Shown here: positions 8,280-15,251 of the stretch, in pieces
Layout: the number at the start of each line of letters is the position of its first letter
How positions within the stretch are numbered: the stretch's first letter is position 1
Assembly: GCA_051872535.1 (NCBI GenBank)
Contig: JBJEDY010000071.1
Span: 1 to 25,283 of the forward strand
Reading direction: 5' to 3'
DNA length: 25,283 nucleotides
Origin: CAOJBM01 sp051872535
GTDB lineage: Bacteria > Bacillota_I > Bacilli_A > RF39 > UBA660
The notes under the pieces: model-generated
What the model was told of the DNA's origin: nothing
The model's input: only the letters and a program-made list of their open reading frames with translations
Database searches by the model: none
Position numbers and translations under genes: made by a program

Positions 8280-8768
8280 ATGCTTATAGATTTATCAAAA
8301 ATTGATGCTAAAGGTAAAGATATAGATTTAGTTATTTCATTTGAAAGTGATTATATAAAAAATACGCCAATAAAAAAACTTGATAATGTTGTAGTAAAAG
8401 GTCGCATTTTTTATGATGTAACTAGCGAAGTGATAATGGATGTTAATATAAAAGGTGAAATGGTTTTGTTAGATGCTGTTGATTTGGAACCAATTAATTA
8501 TCCTTTTGATATTAATATAAATGAAGCTGTAAGTGAAAGTGGAGAAGAATTTTCAGAAAGTTTCGAAAAAACATCAAATACACTTGATATTAAGAGCTTT
8601 TTATGGCAAAATATTGTATTAGAGGTTCCGATTAGGGTTGTTCGAGATGAAAATAAAGATATTTCCATCGAAGGCAACGGATGGGAACTAATAGATGAAA
8701 ATACTAAAAAAGTAGATCCAAGATTGTCGCCGCTTGCGGCACTACTTGAAAAAGAAGGGAAGGAGTGA
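8280..8768 (+). CDS. DUF177 / YceD family protein
   Basis: A 162-aa soluble protein of the YceD (YlbN) family, which is almost always encoded directly upstream of rpmF and has been linked to 23S rRNA/ribosome maturation. The sequence shows the acidic, beta-rich body with FDININEAVSESGEEFSE and the C-terminal DPRLSPLAALLEKEGKE ending that is typical of the family. No CxxC pair is present. The start follows GGGTGATG. The stop is 4 nt before the rpmF start and the rpmF ribosome binding site lies within its last codons, so the two genes form one translation-coupled unit. Confidence 0.88.
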   Translation: MLIDLSKIDAKGKDIDLVISFESDYIKNTPIKKLDNVVVKGRIFYDVTSEVIMDVNIKGEMVLLDAVDLEPINYPFDININEAVSESGEEFSESFEKTSNTLDIKSFLWQNIVLEVPIRVVRDENKDISIEGNGWELIDENTKKVDPRLSPLAALLEKEGKE

Positions 8769-8772
8769 TAAT

Positions 8773-8961
8773 ATGGCAGTTCCTTTTAGAAGAACAAGTA
8801 AAACTAAAAAGAGAATGCGTCGTACTCACTTAAAAAAGACAGCTAATGCAATGGTAGCATGTCCAAAGTGTGGAGCAATGATTCAACCTCATCGTGCATG
8901 TTGCGAATGTGGTTACTACAAAGGTAGAGAAGTAATCAAAAAAGAAGAAAGCGCAGAATAA
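8773..8961 (+). CDS. rpmF: 50S ribosomal protein L32 (zinc-binding form)
   Basis: Large-subunit protein, 62 aa. The N-terminus MAVPFRRTSKTKKRMRRTH is diagnostic. A CPKC...CCEC pair (C-x2-C-x9-C-x2-C) forms the zinc ribbon, so this is the cysteine-containing form rather than the zinc-free paralogue. The start at 8773 is preferred over an in-frame upstream ATG at 8734, because it begins the canonical sequence and is preceded by AAGGAGTGA. Confidence 0.97.
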   Translation: MAVPFRRTSKTKKRMRRTHLKKTANAMVACPKCGAMIQPHRACCECGYYKGREVIKKEESAE

Positions 8962-8976
8962 TTAATTAAGAGAATT

Positions 8977-9003
8977 AACTACTTTATAAAGTAGTTTTTT
9001 TTT
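8977..9003 (+). terminator. Terminator of the DUF177-rpmF operon
   Basis: A perfect 20-nt palindrome: AACTACTTTA (8977-8986) with TAAAGTAGTT (8987-8996), followed by T's to 9003. Confidence 0.9.
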
Positions 9004-9036
9004 GTTTATAAATTTTAGATATTTTCTAAAACAATA

Positions 9037-9045
9037 TGTTATAAT
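9037..9045 (+). promoter_or_regulatory. Extended -10 promoter of the zinc-ribbon/thioredoxin-like gene
   Basis: TGTTATAAT at 9037-9045, 26 nt upstream of the ATG at 9071. No clear -35. Confidence 0.6.
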
Positions 9046-9070
9046 AATTAAAATAAAGGTGGTAATTATA

Positions 9071-10087
9071 ATGAAGTGTTTGAAATGTGGCTCAGTAAAT
9101 AAAAAAACAAATGAAAAATGTAAAAAGTGTGGGGAAAGTCTTTATAATATAGAATCATTAAAAGAAGAAAAAGAAATTGAAGTTGAAACAAAAGTAGAAA
9201 ATATAATTCCGAAAGAGAAGAAAAAGTATACCTTTTTTAGAAAGTTGTGGAGATTTATAAAAATAATAATTGCTATTTTAATATTAGCGATTATTGGGCT
9301 AACTATTTATGTATATAATTTTTATGATTATAGCAAATACTTTGTTGATAATATGAATCAATATTATGAAACAGAAACAGATAAATACTTAGAAAATATT
9401 AAATTAGTTTTTAGAATTTATAGTCATGATGATGATAAAATGGATGAATTAGAAGATGATTCTAAAAAAGTAGTAAAAGAATGGATTGAAGAAATAAAAG
9501 ATAAAGATTTTAAAGTAGAAGAAGAATATATTAATAGTTTAAAATATTTACAAGATGTAATAGATGAATTATATGAAAATACAGAGGTGGAAGGATATAG
9601 AGCAATTAATAAGAAAGATTATATTTCTTTAAATTATGAAGTTAAAAAGTTATTAGAAGATAAAAAAGCAGAAGAAAAAGAAGAAAATAAAATAGAAAAA
9701 GATGAAGAAAATAATGAATATGATTTAAGTTTTGTAACGGAAGTTGATTTAAGAGGTGCATTAAAACTATTTGATTTAGATAAAACTTCTGTATTATATA
9801 TTGGTCGTGAAGATTGTAGTGCATGTAATTATTATGTACCAAATTTATATCGTGCTAATAATAATTATAATAATTTGACTATTTATTATTTAGATTTAAA
9901 TAAAGTTGATCGTAATAGTAAATATTTTGAAAAACTAATTGAAAAGCTTGATAAAGAATACATTATGACTCTTGATGGAGAAGCTATTTCTAAAAGTTTT
10001 GGAGAATGGTTTGGATATACACCAATGACTTTAATAATTGAAAAAGATGAGTTAGTTGATGGTGTTATTGGGGCAATAATCTTATGA
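9071..10087 (+). CDS. Membrane-anchored zinc-ribbon protein with C-terminal thioredoxin-like domain
   Basis: A 338-aa protein with an unusual order of parts. Residues 3-20 form a zinc ribbon (C3, C6, C17, C20: CLKCG...CKKCG). Residues 21-60 are a charged linker. Residues 63-84 are one membrane helix. A long acidic/lysine-rich helical region (~90-225) follows. The C-terminal ~100 residues look like a thioredoxin fold with a C-x2-C redox pair (REDCSAC, C249 and C252), a YYLDLN strand and a GYTPMTLI cis-proline motif. With the zinc ribbon inside, the thioredoxin-like domain would face outside. The start at 9071 has a good AAAGGTGG site; an in-frame ATG at 9002 would precede the promoter and is rejected. 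Function is unknown; an extracytoplasmic redox or thiol-handling role is inference. Confidence 0.75.
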   Translation: MKCLKCGSVNKKTNEKCKKCGESLYNIESLKEEKEIEVETKVENIIPKEKKKYTFFRKLWRFIKIIIAILILAIIGLTIYVYNFYDYSKYFVDNMNQYYETETDKYLENIKLVFRIYSHDDDKMDELEDDSKKVVKEWIEEIKDKDFKVEEEYINSLKYLQDVIDELYENTEVEGYRAINKKDYISLNYEVKKLLEDKKAEEKEENKIEKDEENNEYDLSFVTEVDLRGALKLFDLDKTSVLYIGREDCSACNYYVPNLYRANNNYNNLTIYYLDLNKVDRNSKYFEKLIEKLDKEYIMTLDGEAISKSFGEWFGYTPMTLIIEKDELVDGVIGAIIL

Positions 10088-10117
10088 AGAAATTATTACA
10101 TTATTTAATAAGTATTT

Positions 10118-10825
10118 TTAAAAAATAGGAATTAAAATAATAATACTAGCAATTACCATACCAATTATAATGTTATTAAATATTAAAGGGTGTTTTTTCA
10201 AAAGAGATAAAGATATTTTAGAACCTATTATAATACCTATTAAATCACCTAAAAAGTAAAATAATAGTGGTAAAGCAAAAATAATATTTTTGGTTAAGTT
10301 AGCTAAGTAAGACTTGTATAAATAGTATGGCCCTAAAATCATCATAACCATCGAACCAGATATACCAGGAGTTATAGTTAAAAAGCCATCAATAAAACCA
10401 AATACTGAAAAAAGAATTAAAAATGGTATTGTTAATTTAGGAAAATTAGTAATAACGACATCATAATCATTATTAGAAAGAGAAGTTAGATAGATAATAA
10501 TTATACCTATAAATATATAAAAAAGATTCAATTTACTATAATTTGGTAGAACTTTAAGAAAATTAATAAACATTATAAGGACTAGTATGAACATTGTTAA
10601 AGAATAATAATGAAAAAATAGAAATTCAATAATTTTGGAAAATGATAGGACACCTAGTAAAATACCTGTAAATAAAATAGTTAATTCTTTAATACTTTTT
10701 TTAAAGTTGCTTATTAAAGATGTTATATAAGTATATTCATCACTGATATAGATGATAGTACCAGCACTGATACCAGGAATTAATGAAGTTAAACCAATTA
10801 TAAAACCGATGTGAAAATTTTTCAT
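10118..10825 (-). CDS. DUF368 membrane protein (PopT-type polyprenyl-phosphate transporter family)
   Basis: A 235-aa multi-span membrane protein. Two inverted-repeat-like signatures identify the family: GLTSLIPGISAGTIIYI near the N-terminus and TITPGISGSMVMMILGPYY in the second half. DUF368 proteins have been shown to recycle undecaprenyl phosphate across the membrane for wall polymer synthesis, so this one probably supplies the lipid carrier for envelope polymers. It is somewhat shorter than typical members. The start has an AGGTGACTT site on the minus strand and is divergent from lemA. Its 3' end faces the gene ending at 10087 with only a 30-nt gap and no clear terminator. Confidence 0.88.
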   Translation of the reverse strand: MKNFHIGFIIGLTSLIPGISAGTIIYISDEYTYITSLISNFKKSIKELTILFTGILLGVLSFSKIIEFLFFHYYSLTMFILVLIMFINFLKVLPNYSKLNLFYIFIGIIIIYLTSLSNNDYDVVITNFPKLTIPFLILFSVFGFIDGFLTITPGISGSMVMMILGPYYLYKSYLANLTKNIIFALPLLFYFLGDLIGIIIGSKISLSLLKKHPLIFNNIIIGMVIASIIILIPIF

Positions 10826-10915
10826 AAGTCACCTATATAAATATATATTTTTCGAAAAATAGTTTTATTCTATAAATAAATGTGATATTATTAATATTAT
10901 AAAGGAGGAATAAAT

Positions 10916-11473
10916 ATGCCACCAGTATGGGTTATCGTTTTAATTGTTATTGTTGTCTTAATTATATTATGGTTAATTGGAACTTATAACAAATTAGTTA
11001 GAGCAAGAAATAAAGTTAGAGATCAATGGGCACAAATTGATGTTCAATTAAAAAGAAGATTTGATTTAATCCCAAATTTAGTTGAAACTATTAAAGGATA
11101 TGCTAAACATGAAAGTGAAACTTTAGAAAACGTTATTAAAGCTAGAAACACTTATTTATCAGCTAGTACTCCACAAGATCAAATGAATGCCGATGGGGAA
11201 TTAACAAAAGCTATTACTAAATTATTTGCTTTAACTGAAAGTTATCCTGAATTGAAAGCTAATACTAATTTTATGCAATTACAAGATGAATTAAAAGTTA
11301 CTGAAGATAAAATTGCTATGGCTAGACAATTCTATAACGATACTGTATTACAATATAATAATATTGTACAAGTTTTCCCAACAGTGTTAGTTGCTGGAAT
11401 GTTTGGATTTAAAACTGAAAGCTTTATTGAAGCAGCTGCTGAAGAAAGACAAAACGTTAAAGTTAGTTTCTAA
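10916..11473 (+). CDS. lemA: LemA family protein
   Basis: A 185-aa membrane-anchored protein. A single N-terminal helix (about residues 4-22) is followed by the typical LemA helical body: YNKLVRARNKVRDQWAQIDV, LKRRFDLIPNLVETIKGYA, HESETLENVIKARN and a late FPTVLVAGMFGFK segment. Family length is normal. The start has a strong AAAGGAGGAA site. LemA proteins are widespread and often encoded next to DUF2207 or TPM-domain proteins; here the DUF2207 gene lies about 1.1 kb downstream with two small surface-protein genes between. The biochemical role of LemA is not established. The terminator after it suggests a single-gene transcript. Confidence 0.95.
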   Translation: MPPVWVIVLIVIVVLIILWLIGTYNKLVRARNKVRDQWAQIDVQLKRRFDLIPNLVETIKGYAKHESETLENVIKARNTYLSASTPQDQMNADGELTKAITKLFALTESYPELKANTNFMQLQDELKVTEDKIAMARQFYNDTVLQYNNIVQVFPTVLVAGMFGFKTESFIEAAAEERQNVKVSF

Positions 11474-11519
11474 AACAACAAAACATCAATTTGTTGTTTT
11501 TTCTTTATTTTTTTTTTCG
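11474..11519 (+). terminator. lemA terminator
   Basis: AACAACAAA (11474-11482) pairs with TTTGTTGTT (11490-11498), followed by a long T-rich tract to 11519. It starts directly after the stop codon. Confidence 0.88.
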
Positions 11520-11523
11520 TTTT

Positions 11524-11532
11524 TGGTATACT
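11524..11532 (+). promoter_or_regulatory. Extended -10 promoter of the TasA-like gene
   Basis: TGGTATACT at 11524-11532 directly follows the T-rich tail of the lemA terminator. The gene starts 25 nt downstream. Confidence 0.55.
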
Positions 11533-11556
11533 AATAGTGTAAGATAGGTGGTTGTT

Positions 11557-12153
11557 GTGAATAGTAAAGTAACAGATTTTTTTAAGAAAAAAATGTATTA
11601 TATAATTGGTCTTTTAATTGTTGTATTAGTAGTATTTATTGGTGTTTCCTTTGCTTTTTTTACACAAGTTATTAAAAGTGAAAATGATGTTGTTGTTAAA
11701 ACTGGAGATTTAGTTGTTACATTTAACAACGGTGATACAATAAGTGGTGATTTTGTTCCAACAAAGGATAGCATTGGAATGACACTTGATGGATATACAT
11801 TTACAGTAAAAAATGATGGAACATTAAATGCAACATATAAAATAGAAATTTATTCAGATACTTCTGTAGAGGGAACACATATTCCACACGAATACTTAAT
11901 GATAAGTTTAGATGGTGAAGAAGCTAAACAATTAAGTACATTTACAAAGAGCACAACAAGTGAAAATGAATTAGAAAATGTTTATTTGATTGGTAATGGT
12001 ACTGTTGATAAATCTTTAGAAAGTGCACATACTATAAGAATGTGGGTAAAAGAAGATTCTCCAAATACAATAATAGGTAATAAAGTAGCATTGAAAGTTA
12101 AAGTAACAAGTGAAGTTAACAAAACTAATTCAGATGCAACTGAAAATTCATAA
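11557..12153 (+). CDS. TasA/camelysin-like secreted or membrane-anchored protein
   Basis: A 198-aa exported protein. A lysine-rich N-terminus is followed by one long hydrophobic segment (IIGLLIVVLVVFIGVSFAFF) ending in SFAFFTQ. This resembles the SipW-type signal of TasA/camelysin proteins (usually TYAYFTD or TFAFFTD). The rest is a beta-sandwich-like domain with the family-type KTGDLVVTFNNGD start and a TFTVKNDGTLNATYKIEI strand pair. TasA-like proteins form extracellular fibres in Bacillus; here that is inference. The start is taken as GTG at 11557, because AGGTGG (11546-11551) sits 5 nt upstream; the in-frame GTG at 11548 overlaps that site. No SipW peptidase is in the window; LepB at 18242 is the only one seen. 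Confidence 0.72.
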   Translation: MNSKVTDFFKKKMYYIIGLLIVVLVVFIGVSFAFFTQVIKSENDVVVKTGDLVVTFNNGDTISGDFVPTKDSIGMTLDGYTFTVKNDGTLNATYKIEIYSDTSVEGTHIPHEYLMISLDGEEAKQLSTFTKSTTSENELENVYLIGNGTVDKSLESAHTIRMWVKEDSPNTIIGNKVALKVKVTSEVNKTNSDATENS

Positions 12154-12172
12154 AAATTAACTAATAAATTTG

Positions 12173-12195
12173 TAAACTAGACATTTTCTAGTTTA
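12173..12195 (+). other. Intergenic hairpin without U-tract
   Basis: TAAACTAGA (12173-12181) pairs with TCTAGTTTA (12187-12195) around a 5-nt loop. It is followed by GCAGA and a -35 box, not T's, so it is at best a weak terminator for the TasA-like gene. It may instead be an mRNA 3'-end stabiliser or an operator beside the promoter. Confidence 0.55.
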
Positions 12196-12200
12196 GCAGA

Positions 12201-12229
12201 TTGACTTATTGCAAAGATATCGATATAAT
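12201..12229 (+). promoter_or_regulatory. Near-consensus SigA promoter of the 85-aa anchor gene
   Basis: TTGACT (12201-12206), 17-nt spacer, TATAAT (12224-12229). This is the best two-box promoter in the window. The gene starts 26 nt after the -10 box. Confidence 0.85.
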
Positions 12230-12254
12230 TTAATAGTAAGGATATGGTGATATT

Positions 12255-12512
12255 ATGACTTTAAAACCATTTAATCAAGAAAAAAGAAATAAAAAAACAA
12301 TGATAATTGCTGGGGCAGTATTTTTAGTGGCTGCAGTAGTTTTAGTAGCAGTTAGTTATTCTTTATATCAAAAAGAAGATGAAGGTTCTTTAGCTAATGG
12401 TGAAGCAAGATACCCAGATGCAAGCGAAGTAAGTTATTCTACTACATATAATGCAGAAGTAAAAACTGTTGCCGATGCTTTAAATGATTTGTATACAAAA
12501 TTAAGTCAATAA
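12255..12512 (+). CDS. Short membrane-anchored surface protein, 85 aa
   Basis: A small protein with a charged cytoplasmic start (MTLKPFNQEKRNKKT), one hydrophobic helix (about residues 17-38, ending VAVSYSLYQ) and a 45-residue outer part. The outer part ends SYSTTYNAEVKTVADALNDL, then YTKLSQ. The V.DALNDLY segment matches the linker motif of many surface and tail-fibre proteins and recurs in the truncated gene at the window start (SSALNDLY). It therefore looks like an anchor plus stalk without a following head domain. The start has GGTGA 4 nt upstream. No named function is recognised; a role with the adjacent TasA-like protein is inference from adjacency. Confidence 0.72.
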   Translation: MTLKPFNQEKRNKKTMIIAGAVFLVAAVVLVAVSYSLYQKEDEGSLANGEARYPDASEVSYSTTYNAEVKTVADALNDLYTKLSQ

Positions 12513-12527
12513 TATAATGATAATAAG

Positions 12528-12553
12528 AACAATAGATTTACTCTGTTGTTTTT
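12528..12553 (+). terminator. Terminator after the 85-aa anchor gene
   Basis: AACAATAGA (12528-12536) pairs with TCTGTTGTT (12542-12550), with one G-U pair and a 5-nt loop, then T's. Confidence 0.75.
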
Positions 12554-12556
12554 GTT

Positions 12557-12565
12557 TGATATAAT
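12557..12565 (+). promoter_or_regulatory. Extended -10 promoter of the DUF2207 gene
   Basis: TGATATAAT at 12557-12565, a few nt after the preceding terminator's T's and 18 nt before the ATG. A 4/6 -35 (TTTACT, 12537-12542) falls in the terminator loop with 17-nt spacing. Confidence 0.6.
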
Positions 12566-12582
12566 TAAATAGGTGAGGATAT

Positions 12583-14475
12583 ATGAAGAAATTTCTTTTT
12601 TTAGTATTAGTTTTAATATATGGACCATTTACTGTTTCAGCAAAAGTAAATGATGTAGATTATGATGTTGAAGCAATGTATGTAAATGCTGATATTCAAG
12701 ATGATGGAGATATGCTTGTTAAAGAGTTAATTGTTTTGGATGGGGACTTTAATGGTTACGAAAGACAATTAAATTTTAGTAATACTTTATTAAATAGTAA
12801 TGATAAAATAGATTTTGAACATGATGCTATTTATAATCCTGGTGATATAAAATTGATTAAATCTAGCGCTAAGAAATTAAAAAAACATTCTTTTAGTGAT
12901 GTAAATGGCGATTTTGATGATTTTCGTGAAGTTGAGTTTGATGCAATAGGTAAAAGTGATCTTTATAGACAAACAAAAACAAATAATCAATTAATTATTA
13001 GAACATATAACTCTTGTTATAATTGTACAGTAGGATTTTATTTTGAATATGAAGTGTCACAAGCTGTTGTAATGCACGAAGATGTAGCTGAGCTTTATTA
13101 TGAATTTATAGGTAATGCTTTCGATGATTCAATTGATAAAGTAGAAATAAGAGTTAATTTACCTGAAAAAGATAAAAGTGATAATTTTCGTGTATGGGCC
13201 CATGGTAATTTACAAGGAGAAATAGATTTTAATAATAAAAAAGATGGAGTAGTTGCTACAATTGAAAATCTAAAAGCAAAGAATACTGTTGATATTCGTA
13301 TGACCTTTGCTAAAGATATTATTATTTATGATAAATATTTGGATCATAGTAATGTTGAAGCTCTACCTAGCATTCTAAAGGTTGAGGAAAAAAGAGCTGA
13401 AGAAGCAAATAGACAAAGAAAAAGAATTAAAACGATTTATTATAGTATTCAATATACAGCTTTAATTTATTTCCTATTATTAATTGCGTATTTTATCTAT
13501 ATTTTAATTAAGTATGATCGTGAATATAAAACTGATTTTGACCATAAATATAATCGTGAGTTTATTGATGATTATGATGTAGAAGTTATTGATTATTTGA
13601 TGAGTAAAAGTATTACTCCAAATGCAATGAGCGCTAGTATTATGAATCTTATTTATAAGAAAAAAATTAATGCAACTCCTTTAGAAAAGAATGATTTCTC
13701 ATTAGAATTAATTAGTAGGGAAGGTGTATCAACTTCTGAAAGTAGTTTAATTTCTTTCTTATTTGATACAGTTGCTAAGGGTAATGTATTAACATTAAGT
13801 GCCCTTAAGAAATTTGCTAAATCTCAAACAAATTATAGCAAATTTACATCATCTTATGAAAAATGGAAAAATACTGTTGTAGCTGCAGGAATAAAACAGA
13901 ATTTTTACGAAAATAACATTTCTGTAAAAATTAAAGGAGTTTTATATGGTGTTTTAGGAATTTTTATATCACTTTTCAGTATTATTTTTATCGATGATTT
14001 TGCTTGGAGTCATTTAGTATTAATACCAGCGATATTATTTATTATATATGTCTGCGCATTTAGAAAGAAAACATTAAAAGGAATTAACCATTATAAAAGA
14101 TGGATTGCTTTTAAAAACTTCTTAAATGATTTTGGATCTTTTGAAGATAAGAACTTACCAGAAGTTGTTTTATGGGAACGTTATTTGGTTTATGCGGTTA
14201 TTTTTGGTTTAGCTAATAAAGTACAAAAAGCAATGAATGTTAAGATTAAAGAGATGGAACTTAATGGTGTTGATACAACTATGGTTGATATGATTCATTT
14301 ACATTCTCATTTGAATATGAGTCATATTATTAATTCATCTATTTCAACAGCAGTTAATAATGCGGTTACAGCTGCTGCGGCACATTCTTCTTCCTCAAGT
14401 GGAAGTGGCCATGGTGGAGGTTTCTCTTCTGGCGGTGGCTTTGGCGGCGGCGGTGGCGGCGGCCATGGTTTCTAG
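12583..14475 (+). CDS. DUF2207 membrane protein with Gly/His-rich tail
   Basis: A 630-aa envelope protein. A signal peptide (MKKFLFLVLVLIYGPFTVSA) is followed by an extracellular beta domain (~22-270) with the family pattern NADIQDDGDMLVKELIVLDG and IDKVEIRVNLPE. A transmembrane helix lies near 285-310 and a helical cytoplasmic domain includes DYDVEVIDYLMSKSITPNAM. A second hydrophobic pair (~450-492) precedes KGINHYKRWIAFKNFLNDFG and LWERYLVYAVIFGLANK, hallmarks of DUF2207. The end is Ser/His, then an almost pure Gly tail closing with GHGF, common in this family. DUF2207 proteins often neighbour LemA; their function is not established. AGGTGAGG supports the start. The tail is coded by GGC/GGT, unlike the AT-rich surroundings. 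Confidence 0.9.
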   Translation: MKKFLFLVLVLIYGPFTVSAKVNDVDYDVEAMYVNADIQDDGDMLVKELIVLDGDFNGYERQLNFSNTLLNSNDKIDFEHDAIYNPGDIKLIKSSAKKLKKHSFSDVNGDFDDFREVEFDAIGKSDLYRQTKTNNQLIIRTYNSCYNCTVGFYFEYEVSQAVVMHEDVAELYYEFIGNAFDDSIDKVEIRVNLPEKDKSDNFRVWAHGNLQGEIDFNNKKDGVVATIENLKAKNTVDIRMTFAKDIIIYDKYLDHSNVEALPSILKVEEKRAEEANRQRKRIKTIYYSIQYTALIYFLLLIAYFIYILIKYDREYKTDFDHKYNREFIDDYDVEVIDYLMSKSITPNAMSASIMNLIYKKKINATPLEKNDFSLELISREGVSTSESSLISFLFDTVAKGNVLTLSALKKFAKSQTNYSKFTSSYEKWKNTVVAAGIKQNFYENNISVKIKGVLYGVLGIFISLFSIIFIDDFAWSHLVLIPAILFIIYVCAFRKKTLKGINHYKRWIAFKNFLNDFGSFEDKNLPEVVLWERYLVYAVIFGLANKVQKAMNVKIKEMELNGVDTTMVDMIHLHSHLNMSHIINSSISTAVNNAVTAAAAHSSSSSGSGHGGGFSSGGGFGGGGGGGHGF

Positions 14476-14493
14476 TATTTATATTAAAAAATA

Positions 14494-14516
14494 AAAAAAC
14501 AGATTATCTGTTTTTT
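14494..14516 (+). terminator. DUF2207 gene terminator
   Basis: AAAAAACAGA (14494-14503) pairs with TCTGTTTTTT (14507-14516). The A-run/T-run symmetry would allow function in both directions. Confidence 0.8.
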
Positions 14517-14547
14517 AACAGATCATTGAATTTTGTCAACACTCTGA

Positions 14548-14574
14548 AGAAGTATTGGAATAATACTTCTTTTT
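14548..14574 (+). terminator. Second hairpin terminator in the same gap
   Basis: AGAAGTATT (14548-14556) pairs with AATACTTCT (14562-14570), followed by TTTT. It is only 32 nt after the first terminator and before the next gene's promoter region. Confidence 0.78.
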
Positions 14575-14618
14575 GTTTTTGTTTAATATATGATAATATA
14601 TTAATAGGTGGTATAGTT

Positions 14619-15251
14619 ATGGAGATAATACTTGACAATAAAATTGTATCAGTGAAAATTATAAGAAAGAATAATAAAAACTTGTATTTTCGCTTTGATA
14701 ATGATTCTTTAGTTGTTACTTGTAATCACTTAATAAGTGAAAACTATATTATGAGTTTAATTAAGAAGAATGAAAGGTCTTTAACAAAGATGTATCAAAA
14801 AGTTCAAGAAATAAATGATAATAATGCATTTTTTAATTATCTTGGAGAAAAATATACTATTTTATATGATGAAACTATTGAAGAAGTTCGTTTTGATAAT
14901 GATATAATTATGGTTAAGAATGAAAAAATGTTAAATAAATTTTATAACGACCAAGTTGTTAAAATATTTACAGAAAGAGTAAATAAATGTAAATTGCTGT
15001 TTGATGATATTCCTAATTTTAGACTTAGATTTAGAAAGATGAAAACAAGATGGGGAGTTAATAATATAACTGATTGTGTAATTACTTTAAATACAGAATT
15101 ATTAAAAAAAGAAGTATCTCTTTTAGATTATGTAATTATTCATGAAATATGTCATTTTTATGAAGCTAATCATAGTAGTAAATTTTGGCTGCAAGTAAAA
15201 AAAAGATATCCATATTATGAATTGGCAAGAAAGAAATTGAGGGAAGTTTAA
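14619..15251 (+). CDS. YgjP-like (DUF45/WLM) metallopeptidase
   Basis: A 210-aa protein of the YgjP/DUF45 family, predicted zinc-dependent metallopeptidases. The zinc motif is HEICH (H175, E176, H179) with a third histidine in EANHSSKFW (H185). Upstream is the family hallmark MKTRWGVNN (usually MKTRWGSC). The N-terminal half (KIIRKNNKNLYFRFDNDSLV) is the usual beta domain. The start at 14619 follows AGGTGG 8 nt upstream; the in-frame ATG at 14526 is rejected because it lies before the second terminator. Its stop overlaps the next start by one base (TAATG), so it heads the methyltransferase-rimM-trmD operon. The substrate is unknown. Confidence 0.88.
   Translation: MEIILDNKIVSVKIIRKNNKNLYFRFDNDSLVVTCNHLISENYIMSLIKKNERSLTKMYQKVQEINDNNAFFNYLGEKYTILYDETIEEVRFDNDIIMVKNEKMLNKFYNDQVVKIFTERVNKCKLLFDDIPNFRLRFRKMKTRWGVNNITDCVITLNTELLKKEVSLLDYVIIHEICHFYEANHSSKFWLQVKKRYPYYELARKKLREV

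Noticed and set aside
9642..9842. 66-codon minus-strand ORF
   Set aside because: Opposite the acidic/lysine-rich stalk of the thioredoxin-like gene; its Leu/Phe repeats reflect reversed GAA/AAA codons.
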